Notes: a model not told the origin generated them from the letters alone. A stretch of 18,261 nucleotides of DNA from Bacteroidales bacterium (GCA_012728155.1 JAAYFR010000408.1:1-18261), one strand, 5' to 3'; shown: positions 8,412 to 15,795, numbered from the stretch's first letter. Program-made: numbers and translations.

Positions 8412-9637
8412 TGATGGAGAAGAAAAGGAAAATAATCAATGATCCTGTCTTCGGTTTTATCAATATCCCGAATGATTTCATATATGAGGTCATTCAGCAC
8501 CCTTTTTTGCAGCGACTTAACCGTATCCGTCAACTGGGATTGGCACCCTTTGTATATCCAGGTGCGCAACACACCCGCTTTCATCATTCCATCGGAGCCA
8601 TGTTTCTGATGGATGAGGCACTCAAGAGGCTGAAAGAAAAAAGACACCATATATCGAAGGAGGAGACCGATGCAGCATTGGCATCAATCTTACTGCACGA
8701 TATCGGGCATGGACCCTTTTCGCATGTATTGGAACATACTCTGGTTACCAATATTCACCACGAAGCCATCTCACTTCTTTTGATGGAGCAGATGGACAGG
8801 GAATGGCACGGACGATTGCACATGGCGATTGATATTTTTACCGATCGATATCCGAAACGATTTCTCCACCAGCTGGTAAGTGGGCAATTGGATGTAGACC
8901 GTCTTGACTATCTACGAAGGGATAGTTTCTTTACCGGTGTGGTGGAAGGTAATATCGGCTCTGCACGTATTATTAAAATGCTCGATGTAAAAGAAGATAA
9001 GCTGGTGGTGGAGTCCAAAGGGATCTATTCGATTGAGAATTTTCTGATGTCGCGACGGCTGATGTATTGGCAAGTCTACCTGCACAAGACAGCTGTGGCG
9101 GCAGAAAAAATGATGATCAATCTGCTCCGGCGCGCCAAAGAGCTGTCGATGAGCGGCGAAAAACTTTTCGCCTCCCCTGCCCTCTCCTATTTCTTGTCGA
9201 ACGAGAGCACCATCGATGATTTTGAAAATAATGGTGAAGCGTTGCGTCATTTCGTCAACCTCGACGATAATGATATCTGGTCGGCACTAAAAGTATGGAC
9301 TTCACATGCCGACACGGTATTATCGGTATTGAGTAACGGCATGGTCAACCGGAAACTGTTTAAAATTGAGATCACAGAGGAACCATGCAGCGAGGAGAAA
9401 ATCTCTCGTTATATAGCATCATTCAGCGAGAAATTTGGAATTACAGCACATGAAGCAACCTACTTCATCTCCTCGGATATACTGACGACCGACATGTATA
9501 ATGAGGAAGACGACAGCATCGACATAATCTATAAAAATGGTGAGGTGAGAGATATTTCCAAAGCATCGGATATGTTCAATATAGAATTGTTATCTAAAAA
9601 AGTGAAAAAATACTACTTCGCCTACTTGAGGGAGTAA
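8411..9637 (+). CDS. HD-superfamily phosphohydrolase (COG1078, dNTP triphosphohydrolase-like)
   Basis: This is a metal-dependent phosphohydrolase of the YwfO/EF1143 type; characterised relatives degrade dNTPs, but the substrate here is inferred. From the ATG at 8411 the protein has 408 residues. The HD metal site is complete: His58/His59 in TRFHHS, His96-Asp97 in ILLHDIGHG, and Asp161 in QLDVDRLDYL. I chose the ATG at 8411 over a TTG at 8399 because it overlaps the pyrF stop by one base and the second residue set MEKKRKIINDPVFG matches family starts. As last gene of the purM-prfA-pyrF run it may balance nucleotide pools. Only a weak hairpin follows. Confidence 0.9.
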   Translation: MMEKKRKIINDPVFGFINIPNDFIYEVIQHPFLQRLNRIRQLGLAPFVYPGAQHTRFHHSIGAMFLMDEALKRLKEKRHHISKEETDAALASILLHDIGHGPFSHVLEHTLVTNIHHEAISLLLMEQMDREWHGRLHMAIDIFTDRYPKRFLHQLVSGQLDVDRLDYLRRDSFFTGVVEGNIGSARIIKMLDVKEDKLVVESKGIYSIENFLMSRRLMYWQVYLHKTAVAAEKMMINLLRRAKELSMSGEKLFASPALSYFLSNESTIDDFENNGEALRHFVNLDDNDIWSALKVWTSHADTVLSVLSNGMVNRKLFKIEITEEPCSEEKISRYIASFSEKFGITAHEATYFISSDILTTDMYNEEDDSIDIIYKNGEVRDISKASDMFNIELLSKKVKKYYFAYLRE

Positions 9638-9645
9638 CAACTCCC
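9630..9645. terminator. Weak hairpin at the end of the HD gene
   Basis: A 6-bp stem (GGGAGT 9630-9635 with ACTCCC 9640-9645) spans the HD stop codon, between two convergent genes. No good T-run follows on either strand, so its role in termination is doubtful. Confidence 0.25.
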
Positions 9646-9672
9646 ACACTTTATCTGCCTCTCATTGATAGG

Positions 9673-10146
9673 TCATCTTTCCTCCCTCGCATTGGGCACG
9701 AAGAATATCACTACGATACACCCGATAAGGCCAAGTGAGAGGATTACCCACCTGATCGTACCTGCCCCCATTATTACAAATGAAGAAAAGAGTACCATGA
9801 TCGACATAAAAATAAGCACCCCTATTTTCCCTTTACGGGTAATCCCTTTCCTACGTTGGTAGTTTTTAATCCGTGGCCCTAATATTTTATTGTTAATGAG
9901 CCAATTATATAACTTTGGAGAACTCTTGGCATAGAGAAAAGCGGATAATAGCGCAAAAGGAGTTACCGGAAGACCAGGCACAACGATCCCTAAAATTGCA
10001 AGAATAAGAGAGAGAGTACCCCCAACTAAGTAGAGGATACGTATGATCCTGTTTTTTTTGATCTCCGGCGCGGACTCTTTTTCAGATACCGTGATAGAAA
10101 GTTCCGAGGCGACGGATTGATTATTTAGATTTGGAATTTTATCCAT
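9673..10146 (-). CDS. DUF454 (YbaN-like) inner-membrane protein
   Basis: It is a small membrane protein of unknown function, 157 residues. The first 35 residues are polar and probably disordered or cytoplasmic. Then follow a hydrophobic segment at about 36-57 (ILYLVGGTLSLILAILGIVVPG) with the family signature VPGLPVTPFALLSAFLYAKS (54-73), and two more hydrophobic helices near 109-128 and 131-150. The signature PGLPTTPF/LLAA...S is diagnostic of DUF454. The gene converges on the HD gene (35 bp apart) and diverges from the phosphatase gene. Its leader contains an 11-bp inverted repeat. The N-terminal extension before the first membrane segment is longer than in the E. coli member. Confidence 0.85.
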   Translation of the reverse strand: MDKIPNLNNQSVASELSITVSEKESAPEIKKNRIIRILYLVGGTLSLILAILGIVVPGLPVTPFALLSAFLYAKSSPKLYNWLINNKILGPRIKNYQRRKGITRKGKIGVLIFMSIMVLFSSFVIMGAGTIRWVILSLGLIGCIVVIFFVPNAREER

Positions 10147-10161
10147 AAATTGAGCTTTTTG

Positions 10162-10217
10162 TATTCATAAGATACCACTCTTAGACACAAAGAGGCAATC
10201 AAAGTCTCTTATGAATA
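10162..10217. repeat. 11-bp perfect inverted repeat in the divergent intergenic region
   Basis: TATTCATAAGA (10162-10172) is repeated inverted as TCTTATGAATA (10207-10217), with a 34-bp spacer that can add an AGAC/GTCT pairing. It begins 16 bp before the DUF454 start and lies between that gene and its candidate -7 box, so it could be a leader hairpin or a split operator. Confidence 0.55.
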
Positions 10218-10262
10218 GTTTTCTCATTCTTGGCCCTTGAGTTTTGATTTTAACCTAAAAGA

Positions 10263-10270
10263 CAAAGATA
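10263..10270 (-). promoter_or_regulatory. Candidate -7 box for the DUF454 gene
   Basis: On the minus strand it reads TATCTTTG, a perfect TAnnTTTG match. A -33 TTTG at the normal spacing is lacking. It would give a leader of about 110 nt that includes the 11-bp inverted repeat. Confidence 0.3.
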
Positions 10271-10293
10271 ATCAAATAATCAGATATATAATT

Positions 10294-10324
10294 TTTGCCC
10301 TTGATCGAATTTCTATTATCTTTG
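10294..10324 (+). promoter_or_regulatory. Full Bacteroidetes promoter for the phosphatase gene
   Basis: TTTG (10294-10297), exactly 19 bp, then TATCTTTG (10317-10324): both elements and the spacing match the Bacteroidetes housekeeping consensus. Transcription would start near 10331, about 35 nt before the start codon. Confidence 0.7.
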
Positions 10325-10364
10325 CAGATATTGTTAAGGTTATGAAATTTTTTTCTGATTATAA

Positions 10365-10874
10365 ATGATGACTTTTACAGAGGAAAAGAAAAAAAAGATC
10401 CGTTTGCTTTTTGTTTGTCTGGGAAATATCTGCCGTTCACCGGCCGCCGAAGGCATTATGGCTGCAGTTGTGGAGAAATATGACCTTCAAGGTGTAATTG
10501 AAGTGGATTCTGCCGGCACTTCCGGATGGCATGATGGGGAACTCCCCGACGATCGTATGCGCTCCCACGGAGAAAGAAGAGGGTATGATTTTTGTAGTCG
10601 TGCCAGGAAATTCAAAAAGGCCGATCTCCACGATTTTGACTATATCGTTGTGATGGACAGACAAATTTTCGATGATGTAAGAGCGTTTGCCATAAACCAG
10701 GAGCAGAAAGATAAGATACATATGATGACTGAATACTCCCGTCAGTACGCTCATCACGATCATATTCCCGATCCCTATTATGGGGGTGCATCGGGATTCG
10801 AATTGGTACTTGATCTGCTCGAAGATGCTTGTGAAGGATTGTTACAATCCATCAGGCAGAGGTATAGTCTTTAA
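10365..10874 (+). CDS. Low-molecular-weight protein-tyrosine phosphatase
   Basis: This is a cytosolic phosphatase of the LMW-PTP family, 169 residues. The P-loop CLGNICRS has nucleophile Cys18 and Arg24 (C-x5-R). The general acid Asp136 is in the DPYYG motif (136-140). A DSAGTSGWH segment (48-56) also fits the family. In other bacteria such enzymes act on tyrosine kinases controlling polysaccharide export, on arginine phosphorylation or on small phosphoesters; no kinase is adjacent here, so the substrate is unknown. The start is one of two adjacent ATGs (10365 or 10368). A strong promoter precedes it. It converges on the DUF4332 gene, with a shared hairpin between them. Confidence 0.94.
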   Translation: MMTFTEEKKKKIRLLFVCLGNICRSPAAEGIMAAVVEKYDLQGVIEVDSAGTSGWHDGELPDDRMRSHGERRGYDFCSRARKFKKADLHDFDYIVVMDRQIFDDVRAFAINQEQKDKIHMMTEYSRQYAHHDHIPDPYYGGASGFELVLDLLEDACEGLLQSIRQRYSL

Positions 10875-10878
10875 AGGT

Positions 10879-10908
10879 AAAAAAAAACGGCCAATTTCTC
10901 AGCCGTTT
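10879..10908 (-). terminator. Terminator of the DUF4332 gene (minus strand)
   Basis: A 7-bp stem (AAACGGC 10885-10891 with GCCGTTT 10902-10908) has a 10-nt loop and is flanked by nine A residues (10879-10887). Read on the minus strand this is a hairpin followed by nine U, a strong terminator about 20 bp after the stop. On the plus strand only three T follow, so it is weaker for the phosphatase gene. Confidence 0.8.
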
Positions 10909-10929
10909 GATCCTACCCTTGTTTTCAAC

Positions 10930-11337
10930 TTAATAGGTCATCATCGGTTCAATCTTTCCAGCATCTTCGATCATCTCGGTGAGTTGACCTAAGGAAGGAA
11001 GGCGACGGACCAGTTTTTTAGCCTCGTTTACCTCCTGCATCTTTGCATACAGGTTCTCTGCATTGCGGTTTCGAAACTCTTTTACAGTATCTACACCAGC
11101 TGCTTCCAACAATTCTGAGAATTGTGGTCCTACACCGGGAACGCGGAAGAGATCGGAATGGTTGGTCCATTTCAAGATCAACATCTCATTGATCTCTGTC
11201 TCTTTGGCCAAAGAGATGCGGCCTAATTTCGAGGCACATTTCTCCAATAATGATTCCGGAGTATTAATACCGGCTGCCCTCAACTTCTCACCGTACACGG
11301 GACCAATTCCTTCAATGTCTTCAATTTTGTAAGCCAT
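10930..11337 (-). CDS. DUF4332 helix-hairpin-helix protein
   Basis: The 135-residue protein has two helix-hairpin-helix units: IEGIGPVYGEKLRAAGI (8-24) and VPGVGPQFSELLEAAGV (66-82). Each has the G-hG hairpin used for sequence-independent DNA contact. This matches DUF4332 (PF14229) and the related 'helix-hairpin-helix domain-containing' proteins. A DNA- or ribosome-linked role is possible but not shown. The ATG start gives the usual MAYKIEDIEGIGP N-terminus. It has its own terminator downstream and a candidate -7 box upstream, so it is probably monocistronic, separate from prs (122 bp away). Confidence 0.82.
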   Translation of the reverse strand: MAYKIEDIEGIGPVYGEKLRAAGINTPESLLEKCASKLGRISLAKETEINEMLILKWTNHSDLFRVPGVGPQFSELLEAAGVDTVKEFRNRNAENLYAKMQEVNEAKKLVRRLPSLGQLTEMIEDAGKIEPMMTY

Positions 11338-11380
11338 ACGAATAATTTTTTAGTGGGTTTAATATTAATAATCTTTTGCC

Positions 11381-11388
11381 CAAAGATA
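11381..11388 (-). promoter_or_regulatory. Candidate -7 box for the DUF4332 gene
   Basis: The minus strand reads TATCTTTG, a perfect TAnnTTTG match 44 bp before the ATG. The -33 element is not clear at 19 bp. Confidence 0.4.
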
Positions 11389-11458
11389 GATAGATATTTG
11401 GAATTACCTATTCAATTCATTCAGTTTTGGGGAATGTGTGGAAAAAATACCTAAAATA

Positions 11459-12394
11459 TCAGACAACATACAACGAACTGATCGATTCGTTGTTGCATAC
11501 CCTCATAATGGCATTGGCAAACATATCGGCGACGGAAAGAATTTTTACCTTTTCCGATTTTTGAGAATAGGGAATGCTGTCGGTAAATATGATCTCCGTC
11601 AGTTTCGATTGGTCTACCCGCAATGAAGCGGGATCAGACATCACAGCATGACTGGCAATCGCCCTTACCGAATTGGCTCCATTCTCCATGATAAGATCGG
11701 CTGCCTTGGTAATAGTACCGGCAGTATCCACAATATCATCCACAAGCATTACATCCATACCCTTCACATCGCCAATAATCTGCATATCCGATATTTCGTT
11801 GGCCTTCTTCCTGATTTTGTAGCAGATCACCATCGGACAACCCAGAAATTTGGAGTAGGCACTGGCCCGCTTAGTACCTCCCACATCGGGTGTGGCAATT
11901 ACCATATTGCCCAAATTGAGCTGTTTGATATGCTCAATGAAAACTCCCGAGGCATAAAGGTGGTCGACCGGTGTATTGAAAAAACCCTGGATCTGATCGG
12001 CATGGAGGTCCATCGTAATCAGACGATTAATTCCGGCTGCGGCCAACATATCGGCAATCAGCTTTGCACCGCTACTCACGCGGGGTTTGTCTTTCCTATC
12101 TTGCCTCGCCCAGCCAAAATAGGGAATTACCGCCACAATGGATTTGGCGGAAGCCCGTTTTGCCGCATCAATCATCAGCAACAATTCCATCAGGTTATCG
12201 GAACTGGGAAAAGTAGATTGAATAAGGAATACCTGCTTGCCACGGATCGACTCCTCATAAGAAACGGCGAACTCACCGTCGGCAAAGTGTTCAATGATCA
12301 TGTTGCCCAGCGGGCAGTTCAGGCTGTTACATAGCTTTTCTGCAAAGTAACGTGACTTGGTGCCTGAAAAGATTTTAAATGGTTTATCCTGCAT
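11459..12394 (-). CDS. prs: Ribose-phosphate pyrophosphokinase
   Basis: Prs makes PRPP from ribose 5-phosphate and ATP, feeding purine, pyrimidine, NAD, His and Trp synthesis. At 311 residues it is the normal class I length. The signature MDLHADQIQGFF (128-139, His131), the flexible-loop pair Lys193/Arg195 (KIRKKANE) and the PRPP-binding loop DDIVDTAGT (219-227) are all visible. The ATP-binding WARQDRKDKPR (95-105) is intact. The ATG start gives the family N-terminus (KIFSGTKS). It lies downstream of the LytTR regulator on the same strand, but a 185-bp gap with its own -7 box suggests separate transcription. Confidence 0.97.
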   Translation of the reverse strand: MQDKPFKIFSGTKSRYFAEKLCNSLNCPLGNMIIEHFADGEFAVSYEESIRGKQVFLIQSTFPSSDNLMELLLMIDAAKRASAKSIVAVIPYFGWARQDRKDKPRVSSGAKLIADMLAAAGINRLITMDLHADQIQGFFNTPVDHLYASGVFIEHIKQLNLGNMVIATPDVGGTKRASAYSKFLGCPMVICYKIRKKANEISDMQIIGDVKGMDVMLVDDIVDTAGTITKAADLIMENGANSVRAIASHAVMSDPASLRVDQSKLTEIIFTDSIPYSQKSEKVKILSVADMFANAIMRVCNNESISSLYVV

Positions 12395-12466
12395 TATCGA
12401 TAATATTCTGAAAAATAATTATTTGATTCTACATATAATTTGAAAAAATCAATTTTAAAACTATGA

Positions 12467-12474
12467 CAAAAGTA
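12467..12474 (-). promoter_or_regulatory. Candidate -7 box for prs
   Basis: The minus strand reads TACTTTTG, a TAnnTTTG match, giving a leader of about 65 nt. No clear -33 element at 19 bp. The rest of the prs-regulator gap (12395-12579) shows no gene or terminator that I can recognise. Confidence 0.4.
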
Positions 12475-12579
12475 ATAAAATTTTATAGATATTAGAAGAA
12501 TATCGAAGAACAAAAAAAGCGTTCAATCATAGCACGACTTATGCCAATTTGCAAAGAGCGACAATGGAAACTATACCTC

Positions 12580-13302
12580 CTATTGCCCAATTTCTTTCAA
12601 GAAAGCCTCTTTATACGTCTCTCCAAGAGGAATTTTTTTCTCACCGATAGATAGCCGATTTTTCTCAACACTTTCGATTTTATTCTTTGCTACTATGTAA
12701 GAGCGATGTACACGGAAAAATGTCTCTTCGGGGAGTAAACTTTCAATCTCCTTCATGGACATCAGGGTAATAACTGATTTCGCCGATTTGAGGGTATAAA
12801 TTTTCACGTAGCTTTTCAACCCCTCTACATAGAGAATATCATCGAAAAGCAGATGCACCATTTTGTAATCCGATTTTACAAAAATACCATCAGCACGCCG
12901 ATCCGGCACTTTCGATGCTACATTTTTAGCGTGGAAACCTTCGTACCAGTCAAGGGCTTTTTTTGCTGCCACCAGAAAGTTGGTGTACGAAATGGGCTTC
13001 AGCAGATAGTCAATGGCATTGACACGGTAGCCTTCGAGCGCATATTCCTTGAATGCGGTGGTGAAAATAATTCTGGGCTTTTCATCAATAAAACGAGCCA
13101 ATTCCATCCCGCTGACGTGCGGCATCTGAATATCGAGAAATATCAGATCGGGTTGCTGGCTGGTCAGTTCTTGCATGACCGATTTAGCCGATGAAAATTT
13201 TCCAGTCAGTTTCAAAAATGGCGTATTTCCCACATAGGACTCGAGCAGGGCCAATGCCAGCGGTTCGTCGTCAACAATCCAACAATCAAGTATTTGATTC
13301 AT
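12580..13302 (-). CDS. LytTR-family response regulator
   Basis: It is a two-component regulator of 240 residues. The receiver domain (about 1-120) has the acidic pair Asp11/Asp12, phospho-acceptor Asp57 (LIFLDIQMPHVSG), Thr81 and Lys102 (LLKPIS). The C-terminal LytTR DNA-binding domain (about 138-238) shows the characteristic ILYVEGLKSYVKIYT and FFRVHRSYIVAKNKI segments. It lies 12 bp after the histidine kinase gene, with which it forms the usual LytS/LytR-type pair of Bacteroidetes. The receptor is expected to act in the cytosol as a transcription factor; targets are unknown. The protein itself is intact, although its kinase partner is shortened. Confidence 0.93.
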   Translation of the reverse strand: MNQILDCWIVDDEPLALALLESYVGNTPFLKLTGKFSSAKSVMQELTSQQPDLIFLDIQMPHVSGMELARFIDEKPRIIFTTAFKEYALEGYRVNAIDYLLKPISYTNFLVAAKKALDWYEGFHAKNVASKVPDRRADGIFVKSDYKMVHLLFDDILYVEGLKSYVKIYTLKSAKSVITLMSMKEIESLLPEETFFRVHRSYIVAKNKIESVEKNRLSIGEKKIPLGETYKEAFLKEIGQ

Positions 13303-13314
13303 ATTAAAAAATTG

Positions 13315-14184
13315 TCATAATGGATTGATTATCAATTCAGTATAGTATATTTTGTTCTCCACATACCGTTGCCAGATGTAGCGATGCAGATAGAGTAGAT
13401 CAAGACGTTTCTGTACCTGTTGCAACCCAATACCGCTACCGCTACGGTCGGCCTCACTTTTCGGAAAAAAACTGTTGCGGCAAAGGAAGTGGACAATCCC
13501 TTCTTCATTTTCTTCCAGTTCTATTTCAATAAAGGAGGGTTCGTCGTTGCTAACACCATGCTTGAAGGCGTTCTCAATCAGCGAGATAAGGATAAGTGGC
13601 GCTATCTCCGTATTGCTCGTTTCGGAGATGCGGATAGTGGATGTAACAGTCACATTATCAGTCATCCGCAATTTCATCAAGTCGATGTAGTTGCTGAGAA
13701 ACTTCGCCTCGTCACGTAGTGGAACAAAAGTTTTCTCGTTCTCGTACAACATATAACGTAGTAACTCGCTCAACTCCATGATGGACTCCGATGTTTTGTC
13801 GGAGTTCATACACGAAAGGGCGTAAATATTATTAAGCGTATTGAGAAGAAAATGGGGGTTAATCTGATTTTTCAGATTTTTCAGTTCCGCTTCCACCATA
13901 TCGTTTTCCAACTCCTTCTGTCGTGATTGCATCCGCGTAATCTGCTCTGTTGATTTCATCACTATTCCCAGAATTGCCACGAACGTGAGCGAGGAAATAT
14001 CCCGCAAAATAAAAAATAAAACCGGGATCTCATGTTCCTCCTTGGGTACTACTGCGGCTGCATTATTCAGCGTAAATTCAATCTGGTGCCAGAAATGTAG
14101 CAACAATGCAAAGCCAATAATAATCAGTATATTGACAAGGAGGAAATAGCTTGTTTTTCGTCTGAGCAACAACCTTTCAACCAA
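13315..14184 (-). CDS. LytS-like (PF06580) sensor histidine kinase, N-terminus missing
   Basis: It is a membrane sensor kinase partner of the adjacent regulator. The visible frame has a membrane segment at about 12-32, a second at about 53-76, a coiled-coil linker (77-106), the H-box NPHFLLNTLNNIYAL with His111, the N-box LIENAFKHG (202-210) and the G-box GSGIGLQQVQKRLDLLY (249-265). The catalytic part is complete. Homologous kinases are usually about 340-360 residues, with two further membrane helices before the segment here reading NYFYLVERLLLRRK. That conserved segment continues upstream of the only start available (TTG at 14184) and then runs into IS110-side sequence with a stop at 14239-14241. 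I infer 5' truncation at the IS110 junction. The gene may be unexpressed or yield a shortened protein. Confidence 0.85.
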   Translation of the reverse strand: MVERLLLRRKTSYFLLVNILIIIGFALLLHFWHQIEFTLNNAAAVVPKEEHEIPVLFFILRDISSLTFVAILGIVMKSTEQITRMQSRQKELENDMVEAELKNLKNQINPHFLLNTLNNIYALSCMNSDKTSESIMELSELLRYMLYENEKTFVPLRDEAKFLSNYIDLMKLRMTDNVTVTSTIRISETSNTEIAPLILISLIENAFKHGVSNDEPSFIEIELEENEEGIVHFLCRNSFFPKSEADRSGSGIGLQQVQKRLDLLYLHRYIWQRYVENKIYYTELIINPL

Positions 14185-14239
14185 GTAGAAATAATTCAGT
14201 CCCCCTAAAAAAAGATTTTTTTCTATTTGAAGAATACAT

Positions 14240-14247
14240 TAAGTTTG
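14240..14247 (+). promoter_or_regulatory. Candidate -7 box (TAAGTTTG) in the IS110 left end
   Basis: It is a perfect TAnnTTTG match about 40 bp inside the left end. The position 19 bp upstream reads TTTT, near the TTTG consensus. Transcription would start near 14254 and run through the candidate bridge RNA. Confidence 0.4.
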
Positions 14248-14253
14248 AGCGCC

Positions 14254-14410
14254 GTGCAGTGTAGGCCGTATTTAACAATGTTATAAGATAACCCAATTCA
14301 GTCAGGCTCCGGTTGTCCGGTGATTCGATAATTGAAGTTTTGAAATTCGTAAGGTAGAACACCCATGAATTTAGGCAATCGGGCACGGTATTTTTTTAAT
14401 GATTTAAACA
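14254..14410 (+). ncRNA. Candidate IS110 bridge RNA
   Basis: IS110-group elements encode a bridge RNA in the left non-coding end; it carries a target-binding loop followed by a donor-binding loop that direct the recombinase. Here a -7 box is followed by a small hairpin (GTTA/TAAC, 14280-14292). Next is a hairpin with outer stem CAATT/AATTG (14294-14298, 14330-14334), internal loops of 10 and 9 nt and a CCGG-TTGT-CCGG tip (14309-14320). A second hairpin has stem AAATTC/GAATTT (14343-14348, 14367-14372). The first contains AATTCAGTC, identical to the left junction; the second contains TAAGGTAG, identical to the right end. Both matches are on the strand expected for left guides. The right-hand guides could not be assigned convincingly, and the RNA limits are estimates. 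Confidence 0.42.
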
Positions 14411-14417
14411 GTTCAAT

Positions 14418-15777
14418 ATGAAAAAGCAAAATGTATCAAAAGGAAAATCGGGCAAGGCGGGCATGAATGAATTTACCGTGATCAATCCCAATGCAGCCGG
14501 CATTGACATTTCCAGCAAGGATTATGTAGTGAGTGTTCCGCCGGACAGGGATAAAAAGCACCATCAGGACCTTCGGCGCTTTTACCTGTGATTTGAAAGA
14601 AATAGCCCACTGGCTGCTTGCATGCAGGATTGATACCGTGGCAATGGAAAGCACGGGAATATATTGGAAGCAATTATTTGTGGTTCTGCAAGAATATGGT
14701 ATCGAAGTGTTTTTGGTCAATTCGCGACACGTTAAAAACGTTACAGGGAAAAAGACAGATGAACAGGATGCCCATTGGATCATGCGCCTGCATACGTGCG
14801 GGCTGTTAACCAACAGTTTTCAACCCGGTGAGCGTGTTCGCACCCTTCGTGAGCTTTTGCGTCATCGCAAGAGTCTGAACAAGAGTAAAACCATAGCGGT
14901 TAACCTGATGACCAAAGCGTTGAATACCATGAATATCAAGCTGAACATGGTCCTTAGCGACATCACCTCGGTAAGCGGCCAGAACATAGTTCATGCTATT
15001 GTCCTGGGAGAACGGAACCCGAAGAAACTCATGACATTGGTGCACCATAAGGTAAAGGCTTCCAAAGAAGATATACTGAAAGCATTGGAAGGAGTTTGGA
15101 GGGAGGAGTGTCTTTTTGAACTCAAGCAGGCTTATGACCACTATCAATTTTTACAAAATCAAACCATGGAATGTGATGAAAAGATAGAATCACAATTGGA
15201 ATTGATCGCCGCCCAAGTCAATGATGGCGATATAACGGGCATCAAAGAAGAAGCAAAAAAAAAGGCAAGCCGCAAAAATGAACTCTCCTTCAATGTAGCC
15301 CCCTATTTGAAAGTGATACTCAAAACAGATATATGTCAAGTGCCCGGAATCAGCGACGAAACTGCCCTGACCATGTATGCTGAAACCGGAGGCAATTTAT
15401 CCGGCTTTAAATCGGCAGCTTCTTTTACCTCATGGATTGGAGTGGCTCCAAACAATAAAATATCGGGTGGAAAAATTATCAGCAGCCACCTGCCCAAAAA
15501 GAACCATCCGTTGAAAACTGCCCTGATACACGCTGCCAACAGTCTTTATCGGAGCGATAATCCTCTGGGGGATTGCTTTCGAAGGCTCAAGGCTAGAATA
15601 GGCCCAAAGGCCGCAAAATGCGCCATGGCAAGAAAACTTGCCGTCATTCTCTATCAAATGATCGTAAATCAAAAAGAGTTTGACATAAGTTTGTTCGAGC
15701 AACACCAGAAAAATTATACGGAGAAAAGAATCAAAATGCTCCAAAAGCAACTGAATGATCTTTTGGAAGTTGCGTGA
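14418..15777 (+). pseudogene. IS110-family transposase (DEDD recombinase), frameshifted
   Basis: This is the IS110 recombinase with an N-terminal DEDD/RuvC-like domain and a C-terminal Tnp_20 serine domain. The start is the ATG at 14418; this frame supplies the first catalytic Asp (AAGIDISSKDYVV, Asp30) but stops at 14589-14591. The rest is in the +1 frame up to 15777: Glu in VAMESTGIYW, the Asp pair in KKTDEQDAHW, and the serine motif APNNKISGGK. Removing one A from the five-A run at 14553-14557 joins the two halves in register (...PPDRDK + STIRTFGAFT...), giving about 452 residues. A GTG at 14533 opens the second frame but would make a protein lacking the first active-site Asp. A real mutation, a sequencing error or, less likely, recoding are possible. 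Confidence 0.85.
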
Positions 15778-15795
15778 TCTATGTATAAGGTAGGT

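Larger units (their letters stand above)
14201..15795 (+). mobile_element. IS110-family insertion sequence (ends approximate)
   Basis: The element consists of about 215 bp of left non-coding sequence, a frameshifted DEDD transposase gene (14418-15777) and a very short right end. IS110 elements lack long inverted repeats and leave at most a core dinucleotide, so the ends are inferred. The left junction is put near 14200, where the kinase gene loses homology and the 9-bp AATTCAGTC (14193-14201) recurs inside the element at 14295. The right end is put near 15793-15795, because TAAGGTAG (15786-15793) recurs in the left non-coding part at 14350. A shared AG or GT occurs at both junctions in a workable register. 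Long left and short right non-coding ends fit the IS110 group rather than the IS1111 group. Confidence 0.6.

Noticed and set aside
11648..12334. 228-codon ORF opposite prs
   Set aside because: It is a shadow of the highly conserved prs gene, rich in His/Asn/Gly with no recognisable domain.
14335..14342. AAGTTTTG with an upstream TTG at 19 bp as an IS110 transposase promoter
   Set aside because: It misses one consensus base and lies between the two candidate guide hairpins; possible but weaker than the box at 14240.
14177..14386. 69-codon minus-strand ORF across the kinase-IS110 junction, as a possible kinase N-terminus
   Set aside because: It shows no membrane helices or family motifs and overlaps the candidate bridge RNA; it does not restore the missing kinase segment.
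14533..14535. GTG as the start of a 414-residue IS110 transposase
   Set aside because: The in-frame sequence before GAFTCDLKEI is not family-like, and the product would lack the first catalytic Asp, which lies in the frame from 14418. A frameshift explains it better.
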